Positions 1 through 11,900 of a DNA stretch of 64,000 nt are shown one piece after another. The DNA is taken from positions 2,108,001 through 2,172,000 of the forward strand of contig NC_007498.2 in the NCBI RefSeq assembly GCF_000012885.1, in the 5' to 3' direction. The notes below the pieces were generated by a model. That model did no database searches, was not told the origin of the DNA, and saw nothing but the letters and a program-made list of their open reading frames with translations. Every line of letters starts with the position of its first letter. The first letter of the stretch is position 1. Source of the stretch: Syntrophotalea carbinolica DSM 2380 (GTDB taxonomy: Bacteria; Desulfobacterota; Desulfuromonadia; Desulfuromonadales; Syntrophotaleaceae). The translations under genes and the position numbers were made by a program.

Positions 1-731
<731 letters not shown>

Positions 732-979
732 TTAAGATTCCTATTTTGTATCTGCCATCGCAATGCAATTTGATGATGGCTAGTGATATTTCAAAGCGTT
801 GAATAGTACGAGTATTAAATCCTAAAATCAAAGCCATCTCAAAATGAATAGGACGCGGATAATATCTTATGCGCGCGGATTTTCGCAGACCTAGACCCAA
901 AAACATGATTTGAGGTTAAATCAGATTTTTATCCCTGCCGTTTCCGCGGTATCGGCGTCCTATTGCCTTTGATACCCCC
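732..979. other. Intergenic gap with one partial repeat copy
   Basis: This gap lies between glmS and the first galE. A segment at about 925-970 (tttatccctgccgtttccgcgg and following) matches the repeat found in two further copies on the other side of glmS. A short minus ORF crosses the gap into galE but has no recognisable motif and no Shine-Dalgarno, so I do not call it. Confidence 0.5.
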
Positions 980-2809
980 CTACTCCACCGTCACACTCTT
1001 TGCCAAATTCCGCGGTTGGTCAACATCGGTGCCACGCAACACAGCAAAATGATACGCCAGGAGTTGAAGAGGTATCGACGTGAGCACCGGCATGAGTTCA
1101 TCGGCAATTGAGGGGATGGGCAGTACGACATCGGCTTTGCCCTTCAATCCATCATCAGCACAGTCGGTGATCACTACAACCTGCCCGCCGCGTGCCCTCA
1201 CCTCTTCCATATTGGAAAAAACCTTCTCAAAGCTTTCGTTCTGGGTGGCAACCACCACTACCGGCAGCTGATCATCGATCAGGGCAATGGGACCGTGCTT
1301 CATCTCCCCTGCAGGATAGCCCTCGGCATGGATATAGGAGATTTCTTTCAGTTTAAGCGCCCCCTCCAAAGCAATCGGATACTGATTACCGCGCCCAAGG
1401 AAAAGAAAATCGGTGGCCTGCGCATAAATACGCGCAATCTCCTCCATATGTTCACAAGCTGCAAGGGTATCCTGAATTTTTGAGGGAAGCGTTTTCAGAG
1501 CGGCGATTATTGACCCCAGTCGCTCATCCGTCAAGGATTTCCGCGCACGCCCGAGGCGCAGGGCCAAAAGGATGAAGGCTACCAGTTGAGTGGTAAAGGC
1601 TTTGGTCGAGGCAACGCCGATTTCGGGACCGGCGTGGGTATAGATCACCCCATCACTTTCCCGTGCGATGGAAGAGTCAACCACGTTACAAATGGCGACC
1701 GCTTTGCCTTGCTTCCCTTTTGCCTCGCGCAAAGCCGCTAGGGTATCGGCCGTTTCGCCGCTCTGGCTGATCAAAATCGTCAAAGTGCCTTCATCGACGA
1801 TGGGATCACGGTAGCGGAATTCACTGGCGATATCGACCTCGACCGGGACGCGAGCTAGTTTTTCAATCAGAAACTTACCGACCAGAGCCGCATGCCAGGA
1901 TGTACCACAAGCGACCAGGAAGACTTTTCGGAAACTCTGGAGTTCTGCATCACTCAGCCCGAGTCCCTCAAGTACCACGTCGGCCTGATCATCGGGAATG
2001 CGACCAGCAAGGGTATCAGCAATGGCGCGGGGCTGCTCGTAAATCTCTTTGAGCATGAAGTGGCGGTAACCGCCCTTCTCCGCCATGGCCGGGTTCCAGG
2101 TGATGGTCTTTGGCAGGCGGGTGACCGGATTACCTGCGAGATCCATAAGGGTCATGGTATTCCCAGCGAACCAGGCAAGTTCGCCATCCTCGAGAAAGAT
2201 CATCTCACGGGTATGCTTGAGAATCGCCGGGACATCGGAAGCGACAAAGAACTCCTCCTGACCTTGCCCGATTACCAGTGGAGACCCGGATCGGGCTGCG
2301 ACCATCTTGCCCGGTTCCTGTTCGCACAGTACCGCGACAGCGTAGGCACCGCGCACTTCGGTTAAGGTCTTCCGCACAGCGCTGAGAAAGTCTCCGGACT
2401 CCCGATAAAAATCCTCAACCAAATGGGAAATAACTTCGGTGTCGGTATCGGAACTAAATGAATGCCCCTTCTCAATCAATCTATCTCGAAGGTCAAGATA
2501 ATTTTCGATGATGCCATTATGTACGACAACAATCCCATCAGCGCGGTGCGGATGAGCATTCGCGACAGAAGGCCGTCCGTGGGTTGCCCAACGGGTATGG
2601 CCGATGCCACAGCTGCCGCTAACGGGATTACTGGTCAGCAAACGCTCCAGGTTGACAAGTTTTCCTTCGGCGCGAAGGACTTCAATGCCCTTGCCGTTCT
2701 GGGTTGCGATACCGGCGGAGTCGTACCCGCGGTATTCGAGTTTTTTCAACCCATCTATAATAATAGGCGGAGCCTGGCGCGCCCCGACATAGCCGACTAT
2801 GCCACACAT
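980..2809 (-). CDS. glmS: Glutamine--fructose-6-phosphate aminotransferase (isomerizing)
   Basis: GlmS makes glucosamine-6-phosphate from fructose-6-phosphate and glutamine, the first step to UDP-GlcNAc for peptidoglycan and LPS. I chose the start at 2809, which gives [11 protein letters not shown]. The enzyme needs Cys2 as its N-terminal nucleophile after Met removal, so the 23-residue upstream extension in the same frame cannot be right. The 609 aa match the family. Residues 1 to about 240 form the class II glutamine amidotransferase domain ([16 protein letters not shown]). Two SIS domains follow ([18 protein letters not shown], the second near [18 protein letters not shown]), and the C-terminus is LAKSVTVE. 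No glmU or glmM is nearby. No ribozyme-like leader was recognised; upstream is a repeat-rich gap. Confidence 0.97.
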   Translation of the reverse strand: MCGIVGYVGARQAPPIIIDGLKKLEYRGYDSAGIATQNGKGIEVLRAEGKLVNLERLLTSNPVSGSCGIGHTRWATHGRPSVANAHPHRADGIVVVHNGIIENYLDLRDRLIEKGHSFSSDTDTEVISHLVEDFYRESGDFLSAVRKTLTEVRGAYAVAVLCEQEPGKMVAARSGSPLVIGQGQEEFFVASDVPAILKHTREMIFLEDGELAWFAGNTMTLMDLAGNPVTRLPKTITWNPAMAEKGGYRHFMLKEIYEQPRAIADTLAGRIPDDQADVVLEGLGLSDAELQSFRKVFLVACGTSWHAALVGKFLIEKLARVPVEVDIASEFRYRDPIVDEGTLTILISQSGETADTLAALREAKGKQGKAVAICNVVDSSIARESDGVIYTHAGPEIGVASTKAFTTQLVAFILLALRLGRARKSLTDERLGSIIAALKTLPSKIQDTLAACEHMEEIARIYAQATDFLFLGRGNQYPIALEGALKLKEISYIHAEGYPAGEMKHGPIALIDDQLPVVVVATQNESFEKVFSNMEEVRARGGQVVVITDCADDGLKGKADVVLPIPSIADELMPVLTSIPLQLLAYHFAVLRGTDVDQPRNLAKSVTVE

Positions 2810-2879
2810 AATTTTTCGTTCCCAATCCCAACAAATATTGAATGTAAATTTGTCCGTTGTCAGTGGTAACCAAGACAAC

Positions 2880-3510
2880 GAAGTTTATCCCTGCTATTTC
2901 CGCAGCATCCGCGCTCTATTGCCCCTCAGTCAAAACCTCTTTGAACACAGATAACAGCGGATGCACATAGATACAACCTTACATCCATAACAAAAACTCG
3001 GATATTGACTTAGATTTCAAGGTATTATCCGCCGTTATCCGATTTTATCTATGTTCACCAACATGCCTTTTGCTTTAAAACTTAAATTCCTAACGGTACA
3101 CGGATCACATCTGATGCGCACGGATTTACGCGGATCAACCCTAAACCAAACGCCTTGGATTGATCAGACTTTTATCCCTGCCGTTTCCGCGGCATCCGCG
3201 TTCAATTGCCTTTCAATCAAAACCTCTTCGAACACAGATAACGGCAGATGCACACAGATAACACCTTACTACCATATCTAAACCCCGGATATTGCCTTAG
3301 ACTTCAAGGTATTATCCGCCGTTATCCGATTTTATCTGTATTCGCCAACATGCCTTTTGCTTTAAAGCTTAAATTCCTAACGGTACACGGATCACATCTG
3401 ATGCGCACGGATTTACGCGGATCAACCCTAAACCAAACGCCTTGGATTGATCAGACTTTTATCTCTGCCGTTTCCGCAACATCGGCGTCCCATTGCCTTT
3501 GATGTTTGGA
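2880..3510. repeat. Degenerate direct repeats, period about 288 bp
   Basis: Two long near-identical units start at about 3002 and 3290 (both contain attatccgccgttatccg, then aacatgccttttgctttaaa, then cacggatttacgcggatc). A partial unit starts at about 2885 and another lies beyond glmS at about 925. The units contain short inner repeats of the acacagata and cggat type. Small ORFs appear at the same place in both units but start and stop differently and look non-coding. This resembles the dispersed non-coding repeats common between genes in Desulfuromonadales; the function is unknown. Confidence 0.75.
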
Positions 3511-3564
3511 TTTATTCAAATTTATCCGGCTATTATCCTCACCGTCCACAAGTATGTTTTTACA

Positions 3565-3709
3565 AGCAATCTCCCAACCAATTTATTCTTCTAAAATAAC
3601 TATTTACGGTGCCTCCCCAAGCAGTTCGAAAAATTTCGATGATATCGACAAATTGAGGACGTCACTTAAGTTCATTTTTAAACAGGGAAGGATCTGCGAC
3701 CATAATGGA
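3565..3709 (-). pseudogene. Decayed duplicate of the 3' end of galE
   Basis: About 145 bp here align, base by base and almost without gaps, with 5231-5375, which is the end of the intact galE plus about 25 bp downstream. Shared stretches include gatgatatcgaca and attgaggacg. By eye identity is about 80 percent. The reading frame is broken and no start exists, so it is a relic. It stops right at the end of ugd, which suggests that a recombination or deletion between galE copies shaped this junction. Confidence 0.8.
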
Positions 3710-3710
3710 T

Positions 3711-5114
3711 CTAAACTATCGCAACGGTAGGTATGCTCTCGGATAGACTTTCGGAAACACCAGCAACCCGAGAATAATCACCACATCGACCAATGCCCCA
3801 ATATTCAAACCCCTCAGATTTCATCTCTTTGGGGTCATACTGATTCCGCCCGTCGAAAACAACCGCTTGGCTCATCAACGAGCTCATCACTTTAAAATCT
3901 GGGTGGCGAAACGGTTTCCATTCAGTGACCAGCGCCAATGCATCCACGTCATCCAAAGCATCATACTGATGTTGGCAAAGAACCAAAGCACCCTTTTCAA
4001 ACCAGTCTTTGGGAAGCTCTTGCATAGCTACATCCATTGCCTCGGGATCGTATGCTTTGACCTTGGCGCCGGAATCAATTAACTGCCGCAGCAGCACGAC
4101 AGATGGAGCCTCCCGCATGTCATCCGTACCGGGCTTGAATGCCAGGCCCCAAAGGCCGAATGTCATGCCAGAAAGATCTGATCCAAAACGGGCAACAATT
4201 TTACGGAAGAGAACGTTCTTTTGATCCGCATTGCGCTGATGAACGGCGTTAAGGATCATAGGTTCAAGGTCGTTTTCCTCTGCCATGCTAATTAATGCGT
4301 TGACGTCCTTAGGAAAACATGACCCACCATAACCGCAGCCAGGATAAATAAAAGGGAACCCGATACGCGAATCGGAACCGATGCCTAAGCGAACTTTTTC
4401 TACATCGACCTGTAAAGCATCGCAAAGCCCTGCAATTTCATTCATAAATGAAATTTTGGTAGCAAGCATGGCATTGGCAGCGTACTTGGTCATTTCCGCC
4501 TCACGAACCCCCATCATGACCATACGGTTATGGTTACGGCAGAAATCAGCATAAAGATTACACATGATGTCGCGAGCCTGGTCGCTGTTGCAGCCAATGA
4601 CGATACGGTCGGGCTTCATGAAATCGTCTACGGCAGCCCCCTCCTTGAGAAACTCAGGATTGCTTACCACATCAAAAGCAATATCTACACTACGCTTATC
4701 GAGCTCATCCTGGATCACGGCGGCTACCTTTTCCGCCGTACCTACCGGCACTGTCGACTTGTCGACAATAACAGCATATTTATCCAGACACCGCCCGATC
4801 TCCCGGGCCACGGCCAACACATGGCGCAGATCTGCAGAACCATCTTCACCAGGCGGAGTACCAACGGCAATGAAGTAAACCTGGGAATCGGTCATCGCCT
4901 CGGCCAGAGAGGTGGTGAAACGCAGACGACCATCGGCCAGATTTGAAAGAATCACAGGCTCAAGGCCGGGCTCGTAAATGGGGATCCGCCCCTGATTGAG
5001 ATCCGCTATTTTCTTCTCATCAAGGTCAACACACGTCACATGGTTGCCCATCTCGGCAAAACATGTACCAGTCACCAACCCTACATAGCCAGATCCTATA
5101 ATTGTCAAATTCAT
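3711..5114 (-). CDS. ugd: UDP-glucose 6-dehydrogenase
   Basis: This enzyme oxidises UDP-glucose twice with NAD to UDP-glucuronate for capsule, O-antigen or exopolysaccharide. The start MNLTIIGSGYVGLVTG carries the GxGYVG NAD site. The catalytic cysteine is in GCGYGGSCFPKDV, and GLWGLAFKPGTDDMREAPS is the C-terminal UDP-binding signature. The family normally ends shortly after a GFEYxGIGR motif. Here that motif (EGFEYWGIGR) is followed by about 24 extra residues (CGDYSRVAG and on), and the stop falls right where the galE relic begins. The tail therefore looks like read-through into rearranged DNA. It lies between two epimerase genes on the same strand, consistent with one nucleotide-sugar locus. 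Confidence 0.95.
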   Translation of the reverse strand: MNLTIIGSGYVGLVTGTCFAEMGNHVTCVDLDEKKIADLNQGRIPIYEPGLEPVILSNLADGRLRFTTSLAEAMTDSQVYFIAVGTPPGEDGSADLRHVLAVAREIGRCLDKYAVIVDKSTVPVGTAEKVAAVIQDELDKRSVDIAFDVVSNPEFLKEGAAVDDFMKPDRIVIGCNSDQARDIMCNLYADFCRNHNRMVMMGVREAEMTKYAANAMLATKISFMNEIAGLCDALQVDVEKVRLGIGSDSRIGFPFIYPGCGYGGSCFPKDVNALISMAEENDLEPMILNAVHQRNADQKNVLFRKIVARFGSDLSGMTFGLWGLAFKPGTDDMREAPSVVLLRQLIDSGAKVKAYDPEAMDVAMQELPKDWFEKGALVLCQHQYDALDDVDALALVTEWKPFRHPDFKVMSSLMSQAVVFDGRNQYDPKEMKSEGFEYWGIGRCGDYSRVAGVSESLSESIPTVAIV

Positions 5115-5256
5115 AACTCGTTGCCTTCCAATCCATTAGCTGCAATTAAATTTAATAAAATGTTAGTCTCTTGACTCTTTCAAACTTTCTTGCAAAGGGG
5201 ACAATGGTTCAAAAAGCCCCCATTCCCTAAAGCAATTTCCCGACCAATTTAATCTT

Positions 5257-6231
5257 CTAAAACAATTGTTTACGGTGCCAATCCCAAGCAGTCCGAAGAA
5301 TTTCAATGATATCGACATATTGAGGACGCCACTTTAGTTCTTTTTTTGCCAGAGTGGCATCGGCGACCAGAATGGGCGGATCGCCGGGGCGTCGGTCGCA
5401 TGACTCATATTGGATCTCCCCACCGGTGACACACTCCGCCGCATTATTGATCTCGAAAATGGAAAAACCTTGCCCGTTACCCAGGTTAAAGCCAAAAGCA
5501 CCGTCATTATTATCCATATAGCCAAGAGCCAGAAGATGGGCCTGACACAGGTCGTTGATGTGAATGTAGTCGCGCACGCAGGTACCATCAGGGGTCGGAT
5601 AATCCTGACCGAAAACCTTTAGGGTTTTATGAGGATCGAGAGCGGCTTTGAGGATATTGGGGATCAGATGGGTTTCCGGATCGTGGGCTTCGCCGATTTC
5701 TCCGGAGGGATCAGCCCCTGCGGCATTGAAGTAACGCAGGCTGACGGAGCTCAATCCGTAGGCAGCTGCATAATCGCGCAGCATGTGCTCAACCATCAAC
5801 TTGGTTTCGCCATAGGGGTTGATGGGTGCCTGGGGATGATTTTCATCGATGCGATCGGCGACGGGATTGCCGAAGGTGGCGGCCGAAGAGGAAAAGACGA
5901 ATCGCTTGACATCGGCGGCACGCATGGCTTCAAGAAGATTGAAGGTACCGATAACGTTATTCTTATAATACATGGCCGGCTGCGCAACGGACTCACCGAC
6001 CAACGATTTGGCCGAAAAATGCATGACGGCATCGAAGCTGTTCTCCGCAAACAACTGCCGCAGAGCAGCCTCGTCAAGCAGATCCCCTACCACCAGTTTG
6101 CCCCACTTGACCGCTTCCCGGTGCCCGGTGGAGAGATTGTCAAAGATTGTTACAATATGACCCGACGCTGTCAACATCTTGACCATATGGGAACCGATGT
6201 ACCCTGCTCCACCACAAACGAGGATGTTCAT
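5257..6231 (-). CDS. galE: UDP-glucose 4-epimerase, second copy
   Basis: The 324-aa protein starts MNILVCGGAGYIGSHMVKML with the Rossmann glycine motif. SSSAATFGN and NPYGETKLMVEHML hold the catalytic S/T and YxxxK. RYFNAAGADPSGEIGE and TPDGTCVRDYIHINDL are typical GalE core motifs, and the length matches the family. Its 3' end is the parent of the relic at 3565-3709. It lies 142 bp upstream of ugd on the same strand, so the two may be co-transcribed. It probably supplies UDP-galactose for surface polysaccharide. The substrate range (plain or N-acetylated sugars) cannot be decided from sequence alone. Confidence 0.95.
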   Translation of the reverse strand: MNILVCGGAGYIGSHMVKMLTASGHIVTIFDNLSTGHREAVKWGKLVVGDLLDEAALRQLFAENSFDAVMHFSAKSLVGESVAQPAMYYKNNVIGTFNLLEAMRAADVKRFVFSSSAATFGNPVADRIDENHPQAPINPYGETKLMVEHMLRDYAAAYGLSSVSLRYFNAAGADPSGEIGEAHDPETHLIPNILKAALDPHKTLKVFGQDYPTPDGTCVRDYIHINDLCQAHLLALGYMDNNDGAFGFNLGNGQGFSIFEINNAAECVTGGEIQYESCDRRPGDPPILVADATLAKKELKWRPQYVDIIEILRTAWDWHRKQLF

Positions 6232-6263
6232 GTTTTTTCCTTTAAAATTTCTAAAAAAACTAT

Positions 6264-6574
6264 TTTACCGCAGAGCACACTGAGAGCGCAGAGACAAGAC
6301 TAGATTTTGTCTTACAACCAAACAACCAAACAACCAACTCCGGGTTTTGCCTCTCTCAGCGACCTCCGCGTTCTCGAGTGAGCGAAGCGAACGGGCGGTA
6401 ACATGCTGTTCAATGGGACGCGGGGCAACCTTAAAACCAAGCCGTTAACCGCAGAGCACGCCGAGAGCGCAGAGTAAAGCTTAGATTTTGCTTTAAAACC
6501 AAACACCGAACTCCGGGCTTTGCCTCCCTCTGCGATCTCCGCGTTCTCGAGTGAGCGAAGCGAACGGGCGGTAA
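6264..6574. repeat. Two copies of a 130-140 bp imperfect palindromic repeat
   Basis: Copy one (about 6264-6402) and copy two (about 6445-6574) both run from accgcagagcac through gagagcgcagag, then a variable centre with aaccaa, then ctccgcgttctcgagtgagc to gaacgggcggta. The two ends are roughly complementary (accgcagag...cgcgtt), so each copy could fold as a long hairpin. This is the cacgaag/cgcagag type of dispersed repeat seen between genes in this group of bacteria. No coding capacity is supported. Confidence 0.7.
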
Positions 6575-7533
6575 AATGCCTTTAAGTCAATTTTTTACTC
6601 TTGCCGCTTCCCCAGCATGTACCGCCTGTAAGCCGCAAGCTGTATTGAATCGAACAAAAGAGATGAAGCATGCAGCTCAAGCATGAAAAATCCGCCAAAC
6701 GACCACACATAAGGCCAGTTCTTCACCGGCCAATATTACCCGTACTGGATGGTTTTGAATCCCTGAATAAAATCCAACGTTGTCTACCCGACAACATAAC
6801 ATCGGGCGAAGATACTCGTTTCCACACCGACTTTCAATTAAATAATTGTAAATTAAGACGTGTTTCCAATCGTTGGACATTTCGCGCATGTTTATCATGG
6901 GTGCAAAGGTTAAGCGCGAGCACTGGATTTGAAATTGTAATGGAAATGCGAAAGGTGGAACAGAAGCGGGAAAGAATGGTCAGGCAGAGCCTGAATGGCG
7001 CTCAACATTAAATTAAATGTATGTAGCATTTCGACGACAGGTTATCAGGTAGCCGCCAGAATTATGGTGTAAGCAGGCAAGCGCCTGTTATCGAATTTTC
7101 AAGGAAAACGCATGGAATAAGCGCCAAAATTGGGTGTCGCAGTGCAGGCAAAAATAACAACGGGAATGCGGAAACAAACGCATCCACCAGTCGCGTCGGA
7201 TTCTTTCAATTTTAGCCCTGCCACAACGTGGACAAACTATACTACGCATCCCCATGGATAACCCTTTCCAAACGACAGCCCATCATGTCTGTTGTGCAAA
7301 ATACCATCAAGCGTTATGTCAAACTAGTGACATCCCTCATAGTCTATGTTGGTATCCTCCCATTGTCAAATTGTTTTTTTACCAATTTAATTAATAAACG
7401 CGCAGCTTTAGTGCATCTCTGTTCCCGCAAAAACCTCCCCTACCAATATCCCATCAACCATTTGAATATGTCATTCAGGAGTCAATTTACCCTCAGGCAA
7501 ACAAAAAGCCCGACCGAAAGGCCGGGCTTTTTC
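6575..7533. other. About 960 bp without a recognisable gene
   Basis: The region between the palindromic repeats and the outer att copy holds only short ORFs (for example a 113-codon plus-strand frame at 6670) that lack a plausible Shine-Dalgarno, family motifs or codon bias. It is locally AT-rich around 7300-7480. It may be decayed DNA at the edge of the island. I see nothing else in it until the hairpin at 7503. Confidence 0.4.
7503..7532 (-). terminator. Intrinsic terminator beside outer att copy
   Basis: Read leftwards the hairpin is AGCCCGgCC-TTTC-GGtCGGGCT followed by a T run. It sits directly after the displaced tmRNA 3' end at 7534-7558. It may be the original tmRNA terminator, carried away from the gene when the elements inserted. 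Confidence 0.75.
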
Positions 7534-7558
7534 AAATGGTGGGGTAGCGGCAATCGAA
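7534..7558 (-). repeat. Outer att copy (displaced tmRNA 3' end, degenerate)
   Basis: The 25 bp starting aaatggtgggg and ending caatcgaa match the tmRNA 3' terminus at 27008-27033 with one deletion and two substitutions. It marks the far end of the stacked tmRNA-integrated elements. Its divergence suggests that it is the oldest junction. Confidence 0.75.
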
Positions 7559-7748
7559 TAATAATATGTTAGAAAGCTGAGCGGCACCAAGCATGTGTTG
7601 CTGACCAATCCCGCCAACATGAGCAACGAGCAATGACGCTGTTTCGCGATCTGCGAACGAGCAGCCTGAAAACGGCACGCACTTGGGCGCTAAAAGGGCC
7701 GCCACGGGCTTGTGGCATTACGTTCAAGGGTTTCTTGACAGTTGCAAT

Positions 7749-8924
7749 TCATAGCTCCCGAAGAACTTCAAGCAGAAAGTCATACCCGACCCTCTCCTGC
7801 TCAAGACGAACGCGATCCCCCCAATGGTTCTGCCGTAATTGGTCGTAAAGGGCGCTTTCGTCCAAGAGTAACCGCGAAAGGGTCCCTGTTTCAGGCTGAG
7901 TTTCAACTCCCCAGAGTGCTCTGTGGGCAAGAAGTGTCTGCTGATCCATGAGAAAAGATACAACATGAGGCAAGAATCCGCGCAATTGGTTAAGAATGGC
8001 AAATCCGTGAGTATCGATGTCCCCCCAATAGTAGATATCTTTCTCGTGCAGCCAAGAGGCCGCAGAGAGATTGTCAAAACCGTATCCCGCCCCGAAAATC
8101 ACCATCGCATCCGAGACATCCGGAAAAGCCAAGAAGTTGATCTCGTTTTCGGTGATGAACACTTTCGATACCGGCAAAGCAAATGAGGCAAAGGCTTCCT
8201 GTGTCAGAGTAATATCTTGACCAGCTTTCACTGGCAGCAAGCGAATATTTGAGTCCAACACTCGAAAACGCACACGTGTGGGTTTATCCAGAAAACCATA
8301 ACGACGGCAGAATCCACCGACGCCTTTGTGTGTTGCGTCAATGGCGGACTCTGGCAAGACAAGATCGAGCAGGTCCGCAAGCACTCCCCGATACTTCTCG
8401 ATAATCTTGCTATGAACACCCGGCAGATCGATCTGGCGCAGATAAATGGCAGGACGAGGGTGTCTGTGCAACCAGTCGACAATCGCAAGGAGCCGCGGCC
8501 AATCTGCGCCCAATTCAAGAGCTCGTAGCGGGCGTTTTCCCAACCAGGAAACCAGTTCGGGCTGTTTCTCTCTCGTCAATTCGACCAACGCAGCAAACTG
8601 CTCCGCCGCTCTGCGTTTGCCGATCAACCCGACTGCGTCCTCAAGGCTGTCGACCCAGATTTTCGAGGGAATTTCATTAGCCCCAAGGACACGGTGGTTG
8701 ATGCAACGCCATTCGATTCGATAGGGACCAGCGGCAGCGGACAACTGGGCGATCCAGTCACGCACCTCGGAAAACCTTTGGCTCAGTTCCTGGGAGTCAG
8801 GGCCTTTGAACGTGAGACGTCTGGGGAAAACCGACTCATCGCCGGACAATGATGCGAGCAGCAAGCCGCGATCCCATAGCTTTTGCACCTGAGCTTTGAG
8901 GTCAGCCGGGGTCGTCCACGTCAT
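7749..8924 (-). CDS. jetD: Wadjet defence protein JetD (Toprim-like nuclease)
   Basis: JetD is the nuclease subunit of Wadjet, the condensin-like system that senses and cleaves circular plasmid DNA. The N-terminal half ([20 protein letters not shown], then [12 protein letters not shown]) fits DUF3322. The C-terminal half fits DUF2220, with the Toprim-like acidic motif [11 protein letters not shown] near residues 298-308 and an upstream ITENE near 257-261. These look like the metal-binding residues, so the enzyme should be active. The 391-aa length is typical. Its ATG overlaps the jetC stop by 4 bp, so the two are translationally coupled. It is the last gene of the operon, 190 bp from the outer att copy. 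Confidence 0.92.
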   Translation of the reverse strand: MTWTTPADLKAQVQKLWDRGLLLASLSGDESVFPRRLTFKGPDSQELSQRFSEVRDWIAQLSAAAGPYRIEWRCINHRVLGANEIPSKIWVDSLEDAVGLIGKRRAAEQFAALVELTREKQPELVSWLGKRPLRALELGADWPRLLAIVDWLHRHPRPAIYLRQIDLPGVHSKIIEKYRGVLADLLDLVLPESAIDATHKGVGGFCRRYGFLDKPTRVRFRVLDSNIRLLPVKAGQDITLTQEAFASFALPVSKVFITENEINFLAFPDVSDAMVIFGAGYGFDNLSAASWLHEKDIYYWGDIDTHGFAILNQLRGFLPHVVSFLMDQQTLLAHRALWGVETQPETGTLSRLLLDESALYDQLRQNHWGDRVRLEQERVGYDFLLEVLREL

Positions 8925-11900
8925 CCTTGCATCCTTTGCTTCTCGTCGCGATATTCCTCAATACTCAGGTTGCGCAGGACAGAGTTGCGACCTTCTTCAC
9001 TGTGAACAAAACCGACACCGGCAACAAAAGGCTCGATGATATGGATTTTCTGCAACGGTGTAACGATCAGCAGTTGCAAATTGAGTTGTGCGAAAAGCTG
9101 CAAACCATACTGAGCCGATTCATCGGAACCCCGTCCGAAAGCCTCGTCGATCACCACGAAGCGGAAAGAGCGCGAACGCACCGATCCCCATTCCAGGCCG
9201 AACTGATACGCCAGACTGGCTGCAAGCACGGTGTAGGCCAGCTTTTCTTTCTGACCACCCGATTTTCCGCCGGAATCTGCATAATGTTCATACTCGGTGT
9301 GGTCTTCACGCCAGCGCTCGCTGGCGGCGAAAACGAACCAGTTGCGCACATCGGTCACCTTGGCCGTCCAGCGCCGATCCAGATCCGAATGTTCTTCCCG
9401 GCCTCGGAACCGCTCGATAATTCGCTTCACCTGCAGGAATTTTGCTTCCGAATACTGGGCATCCTCCGAGCCGGTGAGCGCTCCTTCGGTACAGGTACGC
9501 AACTCGGTCTGGAATTCACGGATATCGGCATCTAGATTCATCTGTGCTTCGAGACTTATATAGCGGCCGGGGTTGTAATCGATCTGGGTGAGTGATTCGT
9601 TGATTTGAGCAATGCGTTCTTTGATGGTTTCCCGTTCGCGTGCCAGCTGAGATTGAAAATTCGCCACCTCTCGGATGGTGTTCTCGTTCAGGAGTTCCTT
9701 GAAACGTCCTTCAAAGCGTGGCAAATCGTCAGCCTTTAGCTGATCCAGCATCGACCGGAACTCGGGAGCGGCAGCTAAATCGGCATCGACATCCTTGGTT
9801 TCCAAACCCCACTGCCCTTTGTATTCGGTCATTGCCTTGATAATGTTTCCGGACAAACGCTTGATCTTCGAAGCTTCGGCATCGATCCTGGCCTGTAACC
9901 AGTCCCGCATATCGCGCTCGCGGTTGTCACAGGATTCAACCGTCAACACCTGATCGCCAAGCGCGTCCTCGCGCATCTCCCCCAACATGGAAAATCGCTG
10001 TACAATCTCTTCGGTTGTTTCCGCCAAAAGGGCTTGAGCCTGTTCCTGCAACTCTTGCGCGAAGCTGATTTTTTCCTCGGTTTTCGAACGCTTATCCTTC
10101 CGCCCATCAAGCTTCTCCTCCGTTTCTTTCAACTCCCCTTCGAGCGCGATCAATTGCGCTGTAAGGGTTTTGAGCAGATCGGAGGCCGCTTCAAGCTCTC
10201 GCTTCTCGGCTTCCAGCCTGGCGATAAAAACCGCCACGGGTTTCCAGTCAAGGTCATGAAAATCGGTGTATTCGCCTAGCTTCGAGAGAACCGAAAGACG
10301 CTCCTTGAGGGCGGCTTGTTCCTTTTGCAGCGTGCTGATGCGACCGGCAAGTTCGGCGAGTTGTGTTTCCTGCCGCTTGGCCTCTTTTTCCAATGCCGCG
10401 ATTTTTTCGGCGTTGCTCCAGCCGAGGACATAGCGACGACGATCATCGAGCCGATGCCGATCATCTTTTTCATGTCTTTCCCCTGGAGCCTTGATCTGCC
10501 CAGCCTTGGTAACGGCACGGGTTTCGCGGCGAAACTGCTCCTGCGACTGACAGCACGCTAAATCAAAGCGATGTGCCACCTCGCGTTCAATCCAATCGTA
10601 AAAGAGCGAATCGGGTTTGACCTGGATCTTGCGCACCAGGGAATCGCGATGAAGCGACGGCAACTCGCCGCGCCCCTTTGCCCGCACGCGGAAATAAACC
10701 AGACGCCCACGCAGATGGGTTTGGTCTACCCACTGCGCTACCTTGGCGTAATGCCGATCAGGAACCAGCAGAGACAAGCCGAAACCGTGAAGCAGACGTT
10801 CAATGGCACCTTCCCAGTCACGCTCATCGTCGCGTACCTTCAGCAGCTCACCGGCAAAAGGCATCTCTTCTTCGACCAGATTCAGGGCCCCACAGAGTGC
10901 GCGCCGCATGGCGATCTGTTTTTCGTCGATATTGCTGACCCGAGCTTTCAGACTTGCGATTTCATTTTGCAGTTGATCGTATTCGTCCTTTCCCTGCTTG
11001 AACAAGACACCTGCTTCATTGAGATTATTCTGCGTGCGGATTTCGGTTTCTTCTGTCGTTTCACGCCAATTGGCGATTTCGGACCGCTGCCGCAGAAATT
11101 CGTCGCAGGTCGTAGCGGGGTATTGGCCCAAAGCACGTACCAGCTCCTCATAGCGGGAGGCTTTTTGCTTGCGACGCTCCAATTCATCCTGTTTCTGGAG
11201 AATTTCCCCGGCGATGCTTTCGATGCGGTCCCCACCATTTTCCGCAATAGTACGGCGAAGATCGCGCTCCTGTCCCTGCTGCTCGCGACGCTGCTCCTCC
11301 AACCGCACGATGACGGTTCGATGTCTGGCCAACTCTTCATTCAGCGAAGTAAGACGTTTCTCCAGCAGATCGATTTTCAGGGTAGCGAACCAGGGGCGCA
11401 AGGCATCACGACACGCTCGAAGATTATCCGCCGTTTGCGCCAGCGTCCGATATCGATCACAATCATCCACCAAGGGCTCTAGCATTTCAACCTGATGCTT
11501 AGCCTTGAGAACCGCCTCATGAGCTCGGTTGAGATCCTCGTAGTGACCGATCAGAGCTGAGATACGTGGTGCAACATCGAAAGGTTCAAGCATGTGGCTG
11601 CGCACGAATTCCGTCAGGTTTCCGACCGACTTGAGGGATACTGTCTGATGAAACAGATCCAGCGCCTGCTCGCTATCGATGCCGAAACGACGGCGAAACC
11701 AGGAACCGTAAGAAGGGAAGCTGTCGAACAACTCGACATGGCTTGCCCGCAGTTGCTTGCGAAGACCGAGAATCTCGCTGCCGAACCCGGAAAAGTCGGC
11801 CATAATGGACAAGTCGCGTTCACAAGCCGCATACAGGCGAGCCGGTTGCGCACCCGCTTCTTTCATCCAGAAGACCTGCGCCAAAGTGACGGTCTTGTTG

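Noticed and set aside
6670-7011. A 113-codon plus-strand ORF
   Set aside because: No Shine-Dalgarno, no family pattern, and biased to repeat-like residues; probably chance.
7228-7572. A 114-codon plus-strand ORF reaching across the outer att copy
   Set aside because: It reads through a terminator hairpin and the displaced tmRNA end, so it cannot be a conserved gene.
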